DNA of 64,000 nt from Paraclostridium sordellii (GTDB lineage: Bacteria; Bacillota; Clostridia; Peptostreptococcales; Peptostreptococcaceae), in assembly GCF_000953675.1 (NCBI RefSeq), contig NZ_LN679998.1, positions 1,015,911-1,079,910 of the forward strand. Reading direction: 5' to 3'. The translations under genes and the position numbers were made by a program. This document shows, piece by piece, positions 8,559 to 17,011 of the stretch. Every line of letters starts with the position of its first letter. Positions within the stretch are counted from its first letter, which is position 1. Below the pieces are notes generated by a model, which worked only from the letters and a program-made list of their open reading frames with translations, was not told the origin of the DNA and searched no databases.

Positions 8559-9077
8559 ATGAAGAAGATAGGTATAATTATAACTTTAATATTATTAGTT
8601 GTAAGTTTGGTAGGATGTGAAAATAGTGAATCTAAAAAGGCAGTAGAACAAGGTAAAGTAGAAATGAAAAACAAAGAATATGACAAAGCTTTATCTTCAT
8701 TTAAAGTTGCATTAGATAAAGACAGTAGCAATGAAGAAGCAAAAAGATTAACAACTTTAATAAATAATTATAATAAAGCCAATGTTGAATTTGAAAAAGA
8801 TAATATAGATGATGCTAATAAATTTATGAATCAAATAGATGAAGGAACTATAGAAGATTCTATAAAAAATGATATAGATGATTTAAAAGCTAAAATACAT
8901 GAACAAGAAAAAATAGATAAGGAAATAGTACATATAAAAGAGTTAATAAAAGATAAAAAATATGAGGAATCAAAAAAATCAATAGATAAGATTGATTCAG
9001 ATAAGTTAACTAATAAAGATAAAAAAGAAATTGATGATTTAAAAGATGAAATTTATTTAGGATTACTTCAAATTTAG
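8559..9077 (+). CDS. Lipoprotein with TPR-like helical repeats
   Basis: 172 aa. The N-terminus has Lys residues, a hydrophobic helix and a lipobox ending LVGC at Cys20, so it is probably lipid-anchored outside the membrane. The mature part is highly charged and helical, with a TPR-like unit (NKEYDKALSSFKVALDKDSS) and later helical repeats (KDKKYEESKKSIDKIDSDKL). A role as a scaffold is plausible; no specific function can be assigned. Weak SD (AAAAGGGATG region). Followed by a strong terminator. Confidence 0.75.
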   Translation: MKKIGIIITLILLVVSLVGCENSESKKAVEQGKVEMKNKEYDKALSSFKVALDKDSSNEEAKRLTTLINNYNKANVEFEKDNIDDANKFMNQIDEGTIEDSIKNDIDDLKAKIHEQEKIDKEIVHIKELIKDKKYEESKKSIDKIDSDKLTNKDKKEIDDLKDEIYLGLLQI

Positions 9078-9082
9078 AATAT

Positions 9083-9124
9083 AAAAAAGCCCTATCTCGT
9101 GTTTTACGAGGTAGGGCTTTTTAT
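9083..9124 (+). terminator. Strong intrinsic terminator
   Basis: AAAAAAGCCCTATCTCGT ... ACGAGGTAGGGCTTTTTTAT hairpin 6 nt after the lipoprotein stop. Confidence 0.9.
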
Positions 9125-9260
9125 ATTACCATATAAGGTCATTTTCCTCTAAAAAGCACTGTATATGTTGGAATAACTTGTATTCTTATGATAAAAACTT
9201 ATAAAAATAAATAGTATAATATATATAAGATTTAAAGAAAAAAGTTATAGGGGGGATTTT

Positions 9261-9527
9261 ATGCTTGAAAATTTAAAAATAGAAGACTTACCAGATTCAT
9301 ACAAAGATGTTGCAGAGGAAATAGGAATAGATTCATTTAAAAAATTAGTAAAACTATTAGGTGGAAACTCTTTGTATATTCCAAAAGAAGTTTCTCTAAC
9401 AAGACCTATTAGAGATAGAATAATAAAAGAAGATTTTAATGGAGACTACAAAATTTTATCCAGAAGATATAATATAAGCCAGTCTCAAATAAGAAATATA
9501 CTAGATAAACAAACAAAAGGTGTCTAA
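9261..9527 (+). CDS. Mor-like transcription activator family protein (small HTH)
   Basis: 88 aa. A helical N-terminal half (DLPDSYKDVAEEIGIDSFKK) and a C-terminal HTH (NGDYKILSRRYNISQSQIRN) as in the Mor/Caudovirales activator family; clostridial relatives are commonly standalone proteins of this size. AGGGGGGA SD before the ATG. It sits at the edge of a region with IS and phage remnants. The stop codon is embedded in the following terminator hairpin. Target genes unknown. Confidence 0.75.
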   Translation: MLENLKIEDLPDSYKDVAEEIGIDSFKKLVKLLGGNSLYIPKEVSLTRPIRDRIIKEDFNGDYKILSRRYNISQSQIRNILDKQTKGV

Positions 9528-9544
9528 ATACTAGACACCTTTTT
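9515..9544 (+). terminator. Terminator overlapping the mor-like stop codon
   Basis: AAAAGGTGTCTA-AATAC-TAGACACCTTTT. The same sequence is found at 14860-14888 after colA, as part of a larger duplication. Confidence 0.85.
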
Positions 9545-9712
9545 AAATTTAAATTATTCACTCTTTTATACAATTTGAATGTTAAATATAAGACCATAAT
9601 AAATCTAACTAATTTATTGTGGTTTTTTTACACATACTAATAAATTAAATGTTTTTGAATATAATTTGTGGCATAAATAGTATTATAGAAACTAATCGAG
9701 AGGAGAAATATT

Positions 9713-10264
9713 ATGTCACTTAATAAGCAATTAATTAAACTTGTTGAAAATTTAAATATGAACCAATTAGAGGAATTAGAATCTAATGTAAGAGGATTAT
9801 CTGTTGAGCAAGTAGCAGTTGAAACAGCTATGGACAGAAATAGGGCTATGTTGTTAGGAAAAATATCTTTAGGTAATGTTAGTGCTAACAAACTAAAGAC
9901 TTTTTATAATGGAAGAATAGATAAAGATTCTATTTTTTGTACGGATATACACAAAGGATATGAAAAAATGGATAAAGACTTCAACTTAAATCACAAGCAA
10001 ATCAATGGTAAGTACCATGTAAACGGTATATGGCATATTCAACACATAAATGCATTACACAATAATTTAGAGATATTTATGAGTAAGTTTAGAGGGGGTT
10101 CTACGAAATATTTGGATAATTATATGTCATGGATGAAGTTAAAAGAGATAACTAAAAAAGAGAAACTTGTTGATAAAGCCAATGATTTATTAATTAAAAT
10201 GGATAGTTTAGATTGTAACTTAACATTTGATATTATAAAGAAAAGATTTATGGAATTAGTTTAA
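9713..10264 (+). pseudogene. IS1595-family transposase, internally deleted
   Basis: 183 aa, against about 300 usual. The first ~30 residues resemble the transposase N-terminus. The frame then jumps to the DDE core (VAVETAMDRNRAMLLGKISL, FCTDIHKGYEKM, HIQHINALHNNLEIFMSKFR) and the C-terminal phrase STKYLDNYMSWMK. The zinc-ribbon and the first catalytic Asp region (VEADETFF in the relic at 40551) are missing, so it should be inactive. GAGAGGAG SD and ATG are intact, and the junction is in frame. Confidence 0.8.
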
Positions 10265-10269
10265 GTAAT

Positions 10270-10297
10270 TTAAAAAGGTAGGAATAGACCTACCTTA
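10270..10297 (+). terminator. Short hairpin after transposase remnant
   Basis: AAAAAGGTAGG-AATAGA-CCTACCTTAAG, directly after the transposase stop. The downstream U-run is weak. Confidence 0.5.
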
Positions 10298-10332
10298 AGT
10301 TCGCATTATATTAACAATACTATTTATTTTAT

Positions 10333-10510
10333 TTATTTACTTTTCCATTTCATATCAATTTCAAACCTCGGTAATGATATCCCTGAAACAGATTTTAGAT
10401 TGCAATTCCCCTCTTCATTATGAATGTGAAGCATATTAACGAAAAACACTACATCTTTCACTTTATACACTAAGTTAGTAGTGCATTTATCTTCTTTACA
10501 AACTTTATCT
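10333..10510 (-). pseudogene. Orphan open frame fragment inside the IS element
   Basis: An open frame of about 59 codons, immediately downstream of the YcxB-like gene and in another frame. It contains KVKDVVFFVNMLHIH and ends RFEIDMKWKSK. There is no ATG and no SD, and the frame opens right after a stop codon, so this looks like the tail of a broken gene. I do not recognise the family. Confidence 0.3.
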
Positions 10511-11047
10511 ACTTACATTTAAATTATTGATAAAATTTTTCTTACTGTCTATATCAATAAAACATGAACAAGGAATAATAGCACACATAGCACCATCACA
10601 AGCAAGTATAAGAATAACACCATCTTCTTCGATAACCCTACCTACATCTACAAGATTTGTTTTTAAAGATTTTTTGTTAAAAATATACTCAATAACATCC
10701 TCGTTTATCTTTACAATTTGCCAATCTAGTATAGTTGGGCATTCAGCTATCTGTTTCTTAACCGATTTAAGTCTATTCTTATTAATACGCTCTGGTCTCA
10801 ATAAATAAGAATATATACTGAATATTATTACGCATATGAACCCTAACACTAAAAAAGTTAGGATGCCGTAATAAGCATTATATTTGATGTAGAAATACAA
10901 AGTATAAAGGATAGTTAGAAATAAAAGTCCTCCGATAACACACTTTCTAACTAACTTGAGTATAGATTGTTTTTCAATATTAACATCATCTAAGAGCTTT
11001 AATGCCGTTGAATACTCTTCAATAGTCAGTTTAAATTTATATTCCAC
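10505..11047 (-). CDS. YcxB-like membrane protein (IS passenger gene)
   Basis: 180 aa. N-terminal strand-rich segment (MEYKFKLTIEEYSTALKLL), two TM helices (about residues 37-57 and 62-84), then a soluble domain with the YcxB-like pattern (DWQIVKINEDVIEYIFNKKS, AIIPCSCF). A GGGGGA SD precedes the ATG. The gene lies entirely within the IS1595-family element, so it is a passenger that could move with it. YcxB-like proteins have no known activity. Confidence 0.75.
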   Translation of the reverse strand: MEYKFKLTIEEYSTALKLLDDVNIEKQSILKLVRKCVIGGLLFLTILYTLYFYIKYNAYYGILTFLVLGFICVIIFSIYSYLLRPERINKNRLKSVKKQIAECPTILDWQIVKINEDVIEYIFNKKSLKTNLVDVGRVIEEDGVILILACDGAMCAIIPCSCFIDIDSKKNFINNLNVSR

Positions 11048-11270
11048 AAATTTTCCCCCTTAAAAATCTTTTATATGCAAGATACTATATTCAATAAAAT
11101 GTGTTGTATCTTACTATTTTTAGTTTGCTTTATATAACAATTGCGAATGAAATTGTATATTAATTATACTACAAATTATAGTTTTTGGTAAATTAAGTCT
11201 ATTTATATTTATAATAACATTTTATATTAAAATATTAAGTAATTTAACATTCAAATTGTATAAAAGAGCG

Positions 11271-11440
11271 AAATTATTAACTTAAATATTTAAGTCTATA
11301 ATCAACAAGTTCATTAGGTACACACTTACATTGACTTACATACTATAAAGTACAATTTTATATGTATTTATACTTTTCAAAAAAGTATCTTCTAAAAGGC
11401 AACTAGTATAAATAGTATTATGAAATTTATTTATAATTAA
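11271..11440 (-). pseudogene. Degenerate 3' end of an immA/irrE copy
   Basis: The sequence from 11281 closely parallels 14896-15000, the 3' end of the intact ImmA gene: both share AATATTTAAG, CTATAATCAACAAGTTCAT-like text, TTGACTTACATA and AAAGTACAATTTT in the same order. It then loses about 50 bp and becomes unrecognisable near 11440. With the terminator at 9515-9544 it forms one arm of a direct duplication around colA, interrupted by the IS element. Confidence 0.8.
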
Positions 11441-11775
11441 ACAATTAATATTATAAAGTATCTTTATTTAATTCTAGTATTAAAACTTAAATTGATTGAA
11501 TATTTGGAAAAAGCTATGCGTATAGAGTAACTTACTTGTAGTAGGGAGAGGGGGGAATGGGGCGCGTATTATTATGAGTAGTTATATATTAGTATATGTC
11601 TAGAAATAGGCTAATACTTTACCAAAGGCATAATCTTTAGTAAGAAGCTTTTAGAAAATCCCTAGTATGAATAAGAGAAAAATACATTTATATTGTGAAT
11701 CAAATCTATTCAGAAATAAAAAACGCAACGTAATAATGAGAAGGCATAAATTAATTTTTATAGGGGGATACTTTT
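11441..11775. other. colA upstream region, no gene seen
   Basis: 335 bases of AT-rich DNA with no convincing frame. One odd purine-rich, G-rich stretch lies at 11538-11566 (GGGAGAGGGGGGAATGGGGC within it). I looked for VirR boxes (CCAGTTnTnCAC), which control collagenase in C. perfringens, and saw none. The SD of colA (AGGGGGA) is at 11762-11768. Confidence 0.5.
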
Positions 11776-14700
11776 ATGAAATATAAGAATCATGCAAAAT
11801 ATATAGCAGGAACGTTAATATGCTCATTTGGTGTTACTACAATACAGAGCCCAATATTATCACATGCAATGGATTCTAAGAACGCAAAAAATATAAATAT
11901 GTTTAATAACAACGATAAAGAAGTTAGAAATACCACAACTCAAAATAATAAAGATAAAGCAGATAGGCTAACAGCTGAGGAAGCAAGTGTTCATAAAAAA
12001 GTCAAAATTATGGGAAAACAAAGTATAGATAACGTAAAAAAAGATAAGAAGAGTATAAACTATACTATGGCAGATTTAAATAAAATGAGTAATGAAGAAC
12101 TTGTAAATACATTAGAAAAAGTTAATTGGTATAATATTACAGACTTATTTCAATATAACAAAGATGCACAAGAGTTTTATGGAAATAGAGAAAAGTTTGA
12201 CTTTTTAATTAAAACACTTGAACAAAAAGGTACAAAATATACATCTCAAAACCATGAGGGAATACCTACATTCGTAGAGGTTATAAGAGCTGGGTTCTAT
12301 CTAGGTTTCTATAATGAAGGACTAAGTTATATATATGAACTAGAGACGAGAGAAAAATGTCTACCAGCAATGATAGCTATACAAAAAAATCCAAACTTTA
12401 AACTAGGAGAAAATGGTCAAAATGAAGTTATAAAATCATTAGGTATGTTAATAGGAAATAGTGCCGTAAGCGTAGATGTAGTAAATAATATGATTCCAGT
12501 ATTTGAACAATATAACCAAGACTTGAAAAATAATATGAATAATTTTGCTAAGTCAGATATAATTTACAACATAATGAAGGGTGTCGAATATAGATTAAAC
12601 GCATATGCATATGACAGTAAATTACAACCAGAAGAAACACAATTTGCTAAAAAAATAGATAAGTATATTGATATTGTAAGTGACTATATATCAAATAAAC
12701 CAGAGAATGACTCAGAAGAGTGGTTTATAGAGTGTGGAATGTATTACACTTCTAAATTATATAAATTCCACTCAGCACCTAAGCAAATACATGCAAAAAT
12801 GGATAAGGTTTTAGAAATAAATGAGGAAATGTCTTGGTTATATCTAAAAGCAGTTGATTTAATAGAGTGGTATATGGGAGGTACATTGTCAGATGGAACA
12901 CCTGTTAATTCAAAAGAAATAAAAGAAAAAGCAAAGAAATATTATTTACCAAATGAATATAAATTTGAAGATGATAAAATTGTTATAAAAACAGGAGACA
13001 AAGTAACTGCAGAAAAAGTTGAGAGATTATATTGGGCAACTAAAGAAGTTCAATCACAATTCTTTAAAATTATTGGAAGTGATAAAGCTTTAGAAGTAGG
13101 TCATGCAGATGATATATTAACAGTTGTAGTTTACAATAGTCCAAAAGAATACAAAATGAACCAGATTTTATACGGCTACTCAACAGATAATGGCGGAATG
13201 TATATAGAAGGAGAAGGAACATTTTACACTTACGAGAGAACTCCACAAGAAAGTATTTACAGCCTAGAAGAATTATTCAGACATGAATATACTCATTATT
13301 TACAAAGTAGATATTTAATAGAAGGTTATTTTGGAACAGGAGATTTTTATCAAGATAAAGATTGGAGAATAACATGGTTTGAAGAGGGATCAGCAGAGTT
13401 TTGGGCTGGGTCTACAAGAACAGATAATGTAATACCAAGAAAATCTATGGTTTCTGGAATATCAAAAAATCCAAGTGATAGATTTACTGTAGATAAACTT
13501 ATGCATTCTAAATACGGTTCATGGGATTTTTATAATTATGGGTTTGCTTTTGTAGACTTCATCTATAGAGAAAGACCAGAAATATTTGAAAAATTCACAG
13601 ATTTAATGATAACAAACAATGTAGCAGGTTATGATAAATATGTTGAAGAATTAAGTAAGGATGTTGAATTAAATAAAGGATACCAGGCATATATGCAAAA
13701 ACTAGTTGATAATTATGATAATCTAACAATACCTTTTGTTTCTGATAATTACTTAAAGGATCACCCATCTAGAGACATTTCTAAGATAAAAGAGGATATT
13801 GATAAAACTATAAAACTTAAAAATTCAAAGGTTGAAACTAATAAAAAAGCTATTCTTAATAAATATAAAGTATCAGGAAAACGTGGAAAATCAGCAATTG
13901 AAAGTGAAAAAAGTCCTTTATTTAACACATATACATTCTCAGGAGTATTTGAAGGTGGAAAGAGTAATGGAAGAACAAATGATAACAAGGAAATGGGTGA
14001 AATTTTAAATACAACTTTAAAAAATCTTGAACAAATTGATTGGTCTGGTTATGAAACAGTAAACGCATATCATACTGATTATAAGGTTAATGAAAATGGC
14101 AATTACGAATTTAGGATAGTTTTCACAGGTATTTTACCTAAGGGTAGCCAAGAAGTTGGAAATGATGATACATTTGAAACAGCAAATGGACCTATAAAAA
14201 TTAATACTAATTACAGTGGAGATTTAAGTGATACTGATAATAAAGATTATTATTACTTTAATTTAGATAATCCTTCTAATATTAATATAACTCTAGAAAA
14301 TCTTGATAATAAGGGCATATCATGGCAATTATTCCATGAATCTGATTTAAACAATTATGTTGCTTATCCTACAACTAGTGGAGCAATTTTAAATGGGGAT
14401 TATAATGCAACTAAACCAGGAAAATATTATATATTAGTATATAACCATGATAAATCAATTGCAAATTACAATTTAAAAGTAAATTTTGGCAATAACAATG
14501 ATGATGGAGTTGAACAAGAAGATAATAATAGCTTTGAAAAAGCAAATCCTTTTAGCATTAATCAATTAGTAAAAGGAGAACTTGATAATAATAAAGACAC
14601 TTCGGATTATTTTAAATTTGAAGTAAAAGAAGATGCTCAATTAAATATTAGTTTAGAAAAAACAGAAGGTGATGGTGTAAATTGGTTGTTATTTAAAGAT

Positions 14701-14853
14701 AGTGATTTAGAAAACTATATAGCATCACCAACAGAATCAATAGATAATAAATTAAATGGGAAAGTGGATTTAAAGGTAGGAACTTATTATTTAGAAGTAT
14801 ATGGATATGGAAGTTCACCTGTAAAATATAATTTTAAAGTAACTCCTAATTAA
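11776..14853 (+). CDS. colA: Secreted microbial collagenase, peptidase family M9
   Basis: 1025 aa, the size of clostridial collagenases. A signal peptide (cleavage near SHA, residue 31) and a propeptide come first, then the activator half (about residues 90-370) and the M9 peptidase half. The zinc motif is HEYTH at residues 503-507, and Glu537 in WFEEGSAEFW is the probable third ligand. After a helper/linker region come two tandem PPC (collagen-binding-like) domains (about 790-900 and 910-1025), each opening with a DDTFETA or NNSFEKA motif. It degrades native collagen outside the cell. The gene is monocistronic and bracketed by a direct duplication, which suggests acquisition as a cassette. 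Confidence 0.95.
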   Translation: MKYKNHAKYIAGTLICSFGVTTIQSPILSHAMDSKNAKNINMFNNNDKEVRNTTTQNNKDKADRLTAEEASVHKKVKIMGKQSIDNVKKDKKSINYTMADLNKMSNEELVNTLEKVNWYNITDLFQYNKDAQEFYGNREKFDFLIKTLEQKGTKYTSQNHEGIPTFVEVIRAGFYLGFYNEGLSYIYELETREKCLPAMIAIQKNPNFKLGENGQNEVIKSLGMLIGNSAVSVDVVNNMIPVFEQYNQDLKNNMNNFAKSDIIYNIMKGVEYRLNAYAYDSKLQPEETQFAKKIDKYIDIVSDYISNKPENDSEEWFIECGMYYTSKLYKFHSAPKQIHAKMDKVLEINEEMSWLYLKAVDLIEWYMGGTLSDGTPVNSKEIKEKAKKYYLPNEYKFEDDKIVIKTGDKVTAEKVERLYWATKEVQSQFFKIIGSDKALEVGHADDILTVVVYNSPKEYKMNQILYGYSTDNGGMYIEGEGTFYTYERTPQESIYSLEELFRHEYTHYLQSRYLIEGYFGTGDFYQDKDWRITWFEEGSAEFWAGSTRTDNVIPRKSMVSGISKNPSDRFTVDKLMHSKYGSWDFYNYGFAFVDFIYRERPEIFEKFTDLMITNNVAGYDKYVEELSKDVELNKGYQAYMQKLVDNYDNLTIPFVSDNYLKDHPSRDISKIKEDIDKTIKLKNSKVETNKKAILNKYKVSGKRGKSAIESEKSPLFNTYTFSGVFEGGKSNGRTNDNKEMGEILNTTLKNLEQIDWSGYETVNAYHTDYKVNENGNYEFRIVFTGILPKGSQEVGNDDTFETANGPIKINTNYSGDLSDTDNKDYYYFNLDNPSNINITLENLDNKGISWQLFHESDLNNYVAYPTTSGAILNGDYNATKPGKYYILVYNHDKSIANYNLKVNFGNNNDDGVEQEDNNSFEKANPFSINQLVKGELDNNKDTSDYFKFEVKEDAQLNISLEKTEGDGVNWLLFKDSDLENYIASPTESIDNKLNGKVDLKVGTYYLEVYGYGSSPVKYNFKVTPN

Positions 14854-14859
14854 AAAACT

Positions 14860-14888
14860 AAAAGGTGTCTAAATACTAGACACCTTTT
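14860..14888. terminator. Terminator between colA and immA
   Basis: AAAAGGTGTCTA-AATAC-TAGACACCTTTT, identical in stem and loop to 9515-9544. Convergent genes end on both sides, and the A/T tracts allow use in both directions. Confidence 0.85.
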
Positions 14889-14890
14889 AA

Positions 14891-15358
14891 TTATTCACTT
14901 AAATATTTAAGCTTATAATCAACAAGTTCATGAGATACACACTCACATTGACTTACATATTCTAAAGTACAATTTTCTATGTGCTTATACTTTTCAAAAA
15001 AATCATCTTCAAGTAAAAGTTCTGCAGCAAACAAGTTAGCTTCTCTTTCAAAAGTTCCCCTGGTATAATAAGTATTATTGCTTAGATATAAAATATTTCT
15101 ACCCCTATGAAGTATAGCATGTCCAAGTTCGTGAGCTGCTACCATAAGTCTTTTTTCATATGGCAAATCGCTATTTATATATATAAATTGAAATCCAGAC
15201 CTTTCATGGTAACATCCATTTAGACCGTCTTTTAAAGGAGCCTCAACCAATATTATCCCCAAAGCTTCAGCTAATTCAAATGGGTTTCTTGTTTTATTTT
15301 TATTAACCAAACCTTTTATACTATCTTTTATTTTATCTAAAATCCCCATATAACCCAC
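14891..15358 (-). CDS. ImmA/IrrE family metallopeptidase
   Basis: 155 aa with the zinc protease motif HELGH (in VAAHELGHAILHRG) and a downstream FEREANLFAAELLL helix supplying the third ligand. ImmA enzymes cleave phage or ICE repressors on induction; the adjacent XRE repressor is the likely substrate. It is transcribed with that gene, with 9 nt between them. The start is GTG at 15358 or ATG three codons later; the SD AAAGGA fits either loosely. Part of a phage early-region relic. Confidence 0.9.
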   Translation of the reverse strand: MGYMGILDKIKDSIKGLVNKNKTRNPFELAEALGIILVEAPLKDGLNGCYHERSGFQFIYINSDLPYEKRLMVAAHELGHAILHRGRNILYLSNNTYYTRGTFEREANLFAAELLLEDDFFEKYKHIENCTLEYVSQCECVSHELVDYKLKYLSE

Positions 15359-15367
15359 AAATCCTTT

Positions 15368-15769
15368 TTATTTATTTTTCATTTCTTCTTGTTTTTTCTT
15401 GGCAATAGATAGACCTACTTCCATAGCTGAAAGTAAACTTGAAATTGCATCTTCACTTAAACATTCCCCATCAAACATTAAAGAATTGCTATTTTCAAGT
15501 TCGTCTTTTATTTCTTCAATTGCCTTTTTCACATCTATAATTTCATCCTTAGTTTTAGGATTTCTTTCATCAGTTTTTCCAAATAAATAATCTATTGATA
15601 CATTAAAATAATCTGATAGTTGGTTAAGAGTTTCGCTTTTAGGCTCTCTTGTACCATTTTCATATCTAGAAAGTGTAACCTTAGTGGTATTTAAATCCTG
15701 TGCCATTTGATCTAAGGTATATCCTTTTTCTTTTCTTAATTCTTTTAATCTAGTAGATAAAGTTTCCAT
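15368..15769 (-). CDS. CI-like XRE family repressor
   Basis: 133 aa. N-terminal HTH_XRE (TRLKELRKEKGYTLDQMAQD, then LNTTKVTLSRYENGTREPKS) and a helical C-terminal part. It is divergent from the Cro-like gene across a spacer holding several GTTACC/GTAACC sites and two promoters, the classic lysis-lysogeny switch arrangement. Its partner protease ImmA is next in the operon. GAGGTG SD before the ATG. It probably represses the rightward early promoter. Confidence 0.9.
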   Translation of the reverse strand: METLSTRLKELRKEKGYTLDQMAQDLNTTKVTLSRYENGTREPKSETLNQLSDYFNVSIDYLFGKTDERNPKTKDEIIDVKKAIEEIKDELENSNSLMFDGECLSEDAISSLLSAMEVGLSIAKKKQEEMKNK

Positions 15770-15791
15770 TTGTTCACCTCTTTCAAGTATA

Positions 15792-15897
15792 AGTATAGTT
15801 TAAGTTACCTAAAAGTAAAACAAAGTAACCGAAAATAATAAAAATACTGTTGACAAGTAACCTATATGGTAATACAATTAAATTACAAAGAGTTACC
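15792..15897. promoter_or_regulatory. Phage-type divergent promoters with repeated GTTACC/GTAACC operators
   Basis: Rightward promoter: TTGACA (15850-15855), 17 bp, TACAAT (15873-15878), near consensus. Leftward: TTTACT (minus, 15819-15814), 16 bp, TATACT (15797-15792). Hexamers GTTACC at 15804 and 15892 and GTAACC at 15825 and 15857, plus GGTAAT at 15868, sit in or beside both promoters; these are candidate CI/Cro operator half-sites. Confidence 0.75.
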
Positions 15898-15928
15898 AAA
15901 ATGGAAAAATAAAAAGGGGATGATTTAG

Positions 15929-16147
15929 ATTATTTATAAAAATAATTTAAAAGGTATTAGAGTAAGTAGGGGGTTAACTCAAGGGGATTTAGCAAAACTA
16001 ATAAATATGCCTAGGTCTACCTATATAAAAAAAGAAAATGAAAAATCTTACTTTAATATAAAAGAAGCTATGAAATTATCTAAGGTTTTAAATTTAAGTA
16101 TTGATTATATTTTTTTAACTCAAGGTTACCAATTAGGTAAAAAATAA
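15929..16147 (+). CDS. Small Cro-like HTH protein, probable ATT start
   Basis: 72 aa, first gene of the rightward early operon. It shows an XRE HTH (NLKGIRVSRGLTQGDLAKLI followed by NMPRSTYIKKENEK) and the typical end LNLSIDYIFLTQG. No ATG, GTG or TTG precedes the HTH in frame: after a TAG at 15926 the frame opens with ATT ATT. The SD AAAAGGGGA (15912-15920) is 8 nt before ATT 15929. Non-AUG initiation is therefore the simplest reading; a mutated start is the alternative. Confidence 0.65.
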   Translation: MIYKNNLKGIRVSRGLTQGDLAKLINMPRSTYIKKENEKSYFNIKEAMKLSKVLNLSIDYIFLTQGYQLGKK

Positions 16148-16164
16148 ATAGAGGGGGATTAAAA

Positions 16165-16977
16165 ATGGAAATTTTTAAAAGCAAAGAGTTTGGGGATTTA
16201 AGATTAGTAGTGGTAAATGGTAAGGAGTATTTTGATGCTATACCAATTGCAAAAACTTTAGGATATTCAAATCCACATGATGCTTTAATGAGACATTGTC
16301 AAAAAGAGGGGGTCGTGTTTCACGAGGTAGGGGTAGAAACTGGAAAATATAAAAGTGGAGATGCTATTATGCAGTTTGTAAGTAAGAAATTTATAGATGA
16401 AGGAAACTTATATAGATTAATTCTTAAATCTAAGCTAAAAAAAGTAAGAAAATTTGAAATGTGGGTATTTGAAGAAGTTTTACCAACTATAAGAAAGCAT
16501 GGGGAATATATTAATGAAGATATAATTGATGAGGTTTTAGATGACCCAATTCTTTTAAGGAAGTTGACTGAAAGATTATCAGATGAAAAATCTAAAAGAT
16601 ATGAAGCAGAGAGAAAAGTAAATTTATTAAAAGGAAATATAATATCCAATAAGCCTTATGTAGATTTTTCAAAAACTGTAAGTAGTGTGGAAGGTGCAAT
16701 TAGTATAGGTTCTTTTGCTAAGCTTCTTAATAATAATTATATAAATATAGGAAGAAATAGACTTTATCATTGGTTTAGAGAAAATGGATATTTAATTAAA
16801 AGTGGTAAAGAAAAAAATAATCCAAAGCAAAAATATATAGATATGGGATTATTTAGAGTTGTAGAAAGAGTTGTTCAAACTGAAAATGGGGATAAATTAA
16901 TAATCACACCACTTATAACAGGTAAGGGACAAATATATTTTATGGAAACTATAGAAGAAGATTTCATACTTAATTAG
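16165..16977 (+). CDS. Phage antirepressor (Bro-N + KilA-C type)
   Basis: 270 aa. The Bro-N domain is at residues 1-115 (LRLVVVNGKEYFDAIPIAKT, FEMWVFEEVLPTIRKHGEY). A short coiled segment follows, then a C-terminal KilAC-like domain (ISIGSFAKLLNNNYINIGRN, LYHWFRENGYLI). Such proteins counter phage repressors or regulate early genes. AGGGGGA SD. It follows the Cro-like gene by 17 nt in the same early operon. Confidence 0.9.
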   Translation: MEIFKSKEFGDLRLVVVNGKEYFDAIPIAKTLGYSNPHDALMRHCQKEGVVFHEVGVETGKYKSGDAIMQFVSKKFIDEGNLYRLILKSKLKKVRKFEMWVFEEVLPTIRKHGEYINEDIIDEVLDDPILLRKLTERLSDEKSKRYEAERKVNLLKGNIISNKPYVDFSKTVSSVEGAISIGSFAKLLNNNYINIGRNRLYHWFRENGYLIKSGKEKNNPKQKYIDMGLFRVVERVVQTENGDKLIITPLITGKGQIYFMETIEEDFILN

Positions 16978-17011
16978 TTGTTAAAATAGTACAAACAATA
17001 GGGGGATAATA

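Larger units (their letters stand above)
9559..11270. mobile_element. IS1595-family insertion element with intact ends and 8-bp target duplication
   Basis: A 29-bp terminal sequence at 9559-9587 is repeated in inverted orientation at 11242-11270, 28 of 29 bases matching. The element is flanked by the direct repeat AAATTATT at 9551-9558 and 11271-11278; an 8-bp target duplication is typical of the IS1595 family. Inside the 1712 bp are an internally deleted IS1595-type transposase gene (9713-10264), a short orphan frame and a complete YcxB-like gene on the other strand. The element entered the boundary between the mor-like terminator and the remains of an immA copy. Confidence 0.85.

Noticed and set aside
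11441-11775. VirR-type boxes upstream of colA
   Set aside because: No pair of CCAGTTnTnCAC-like sequences found by eye.
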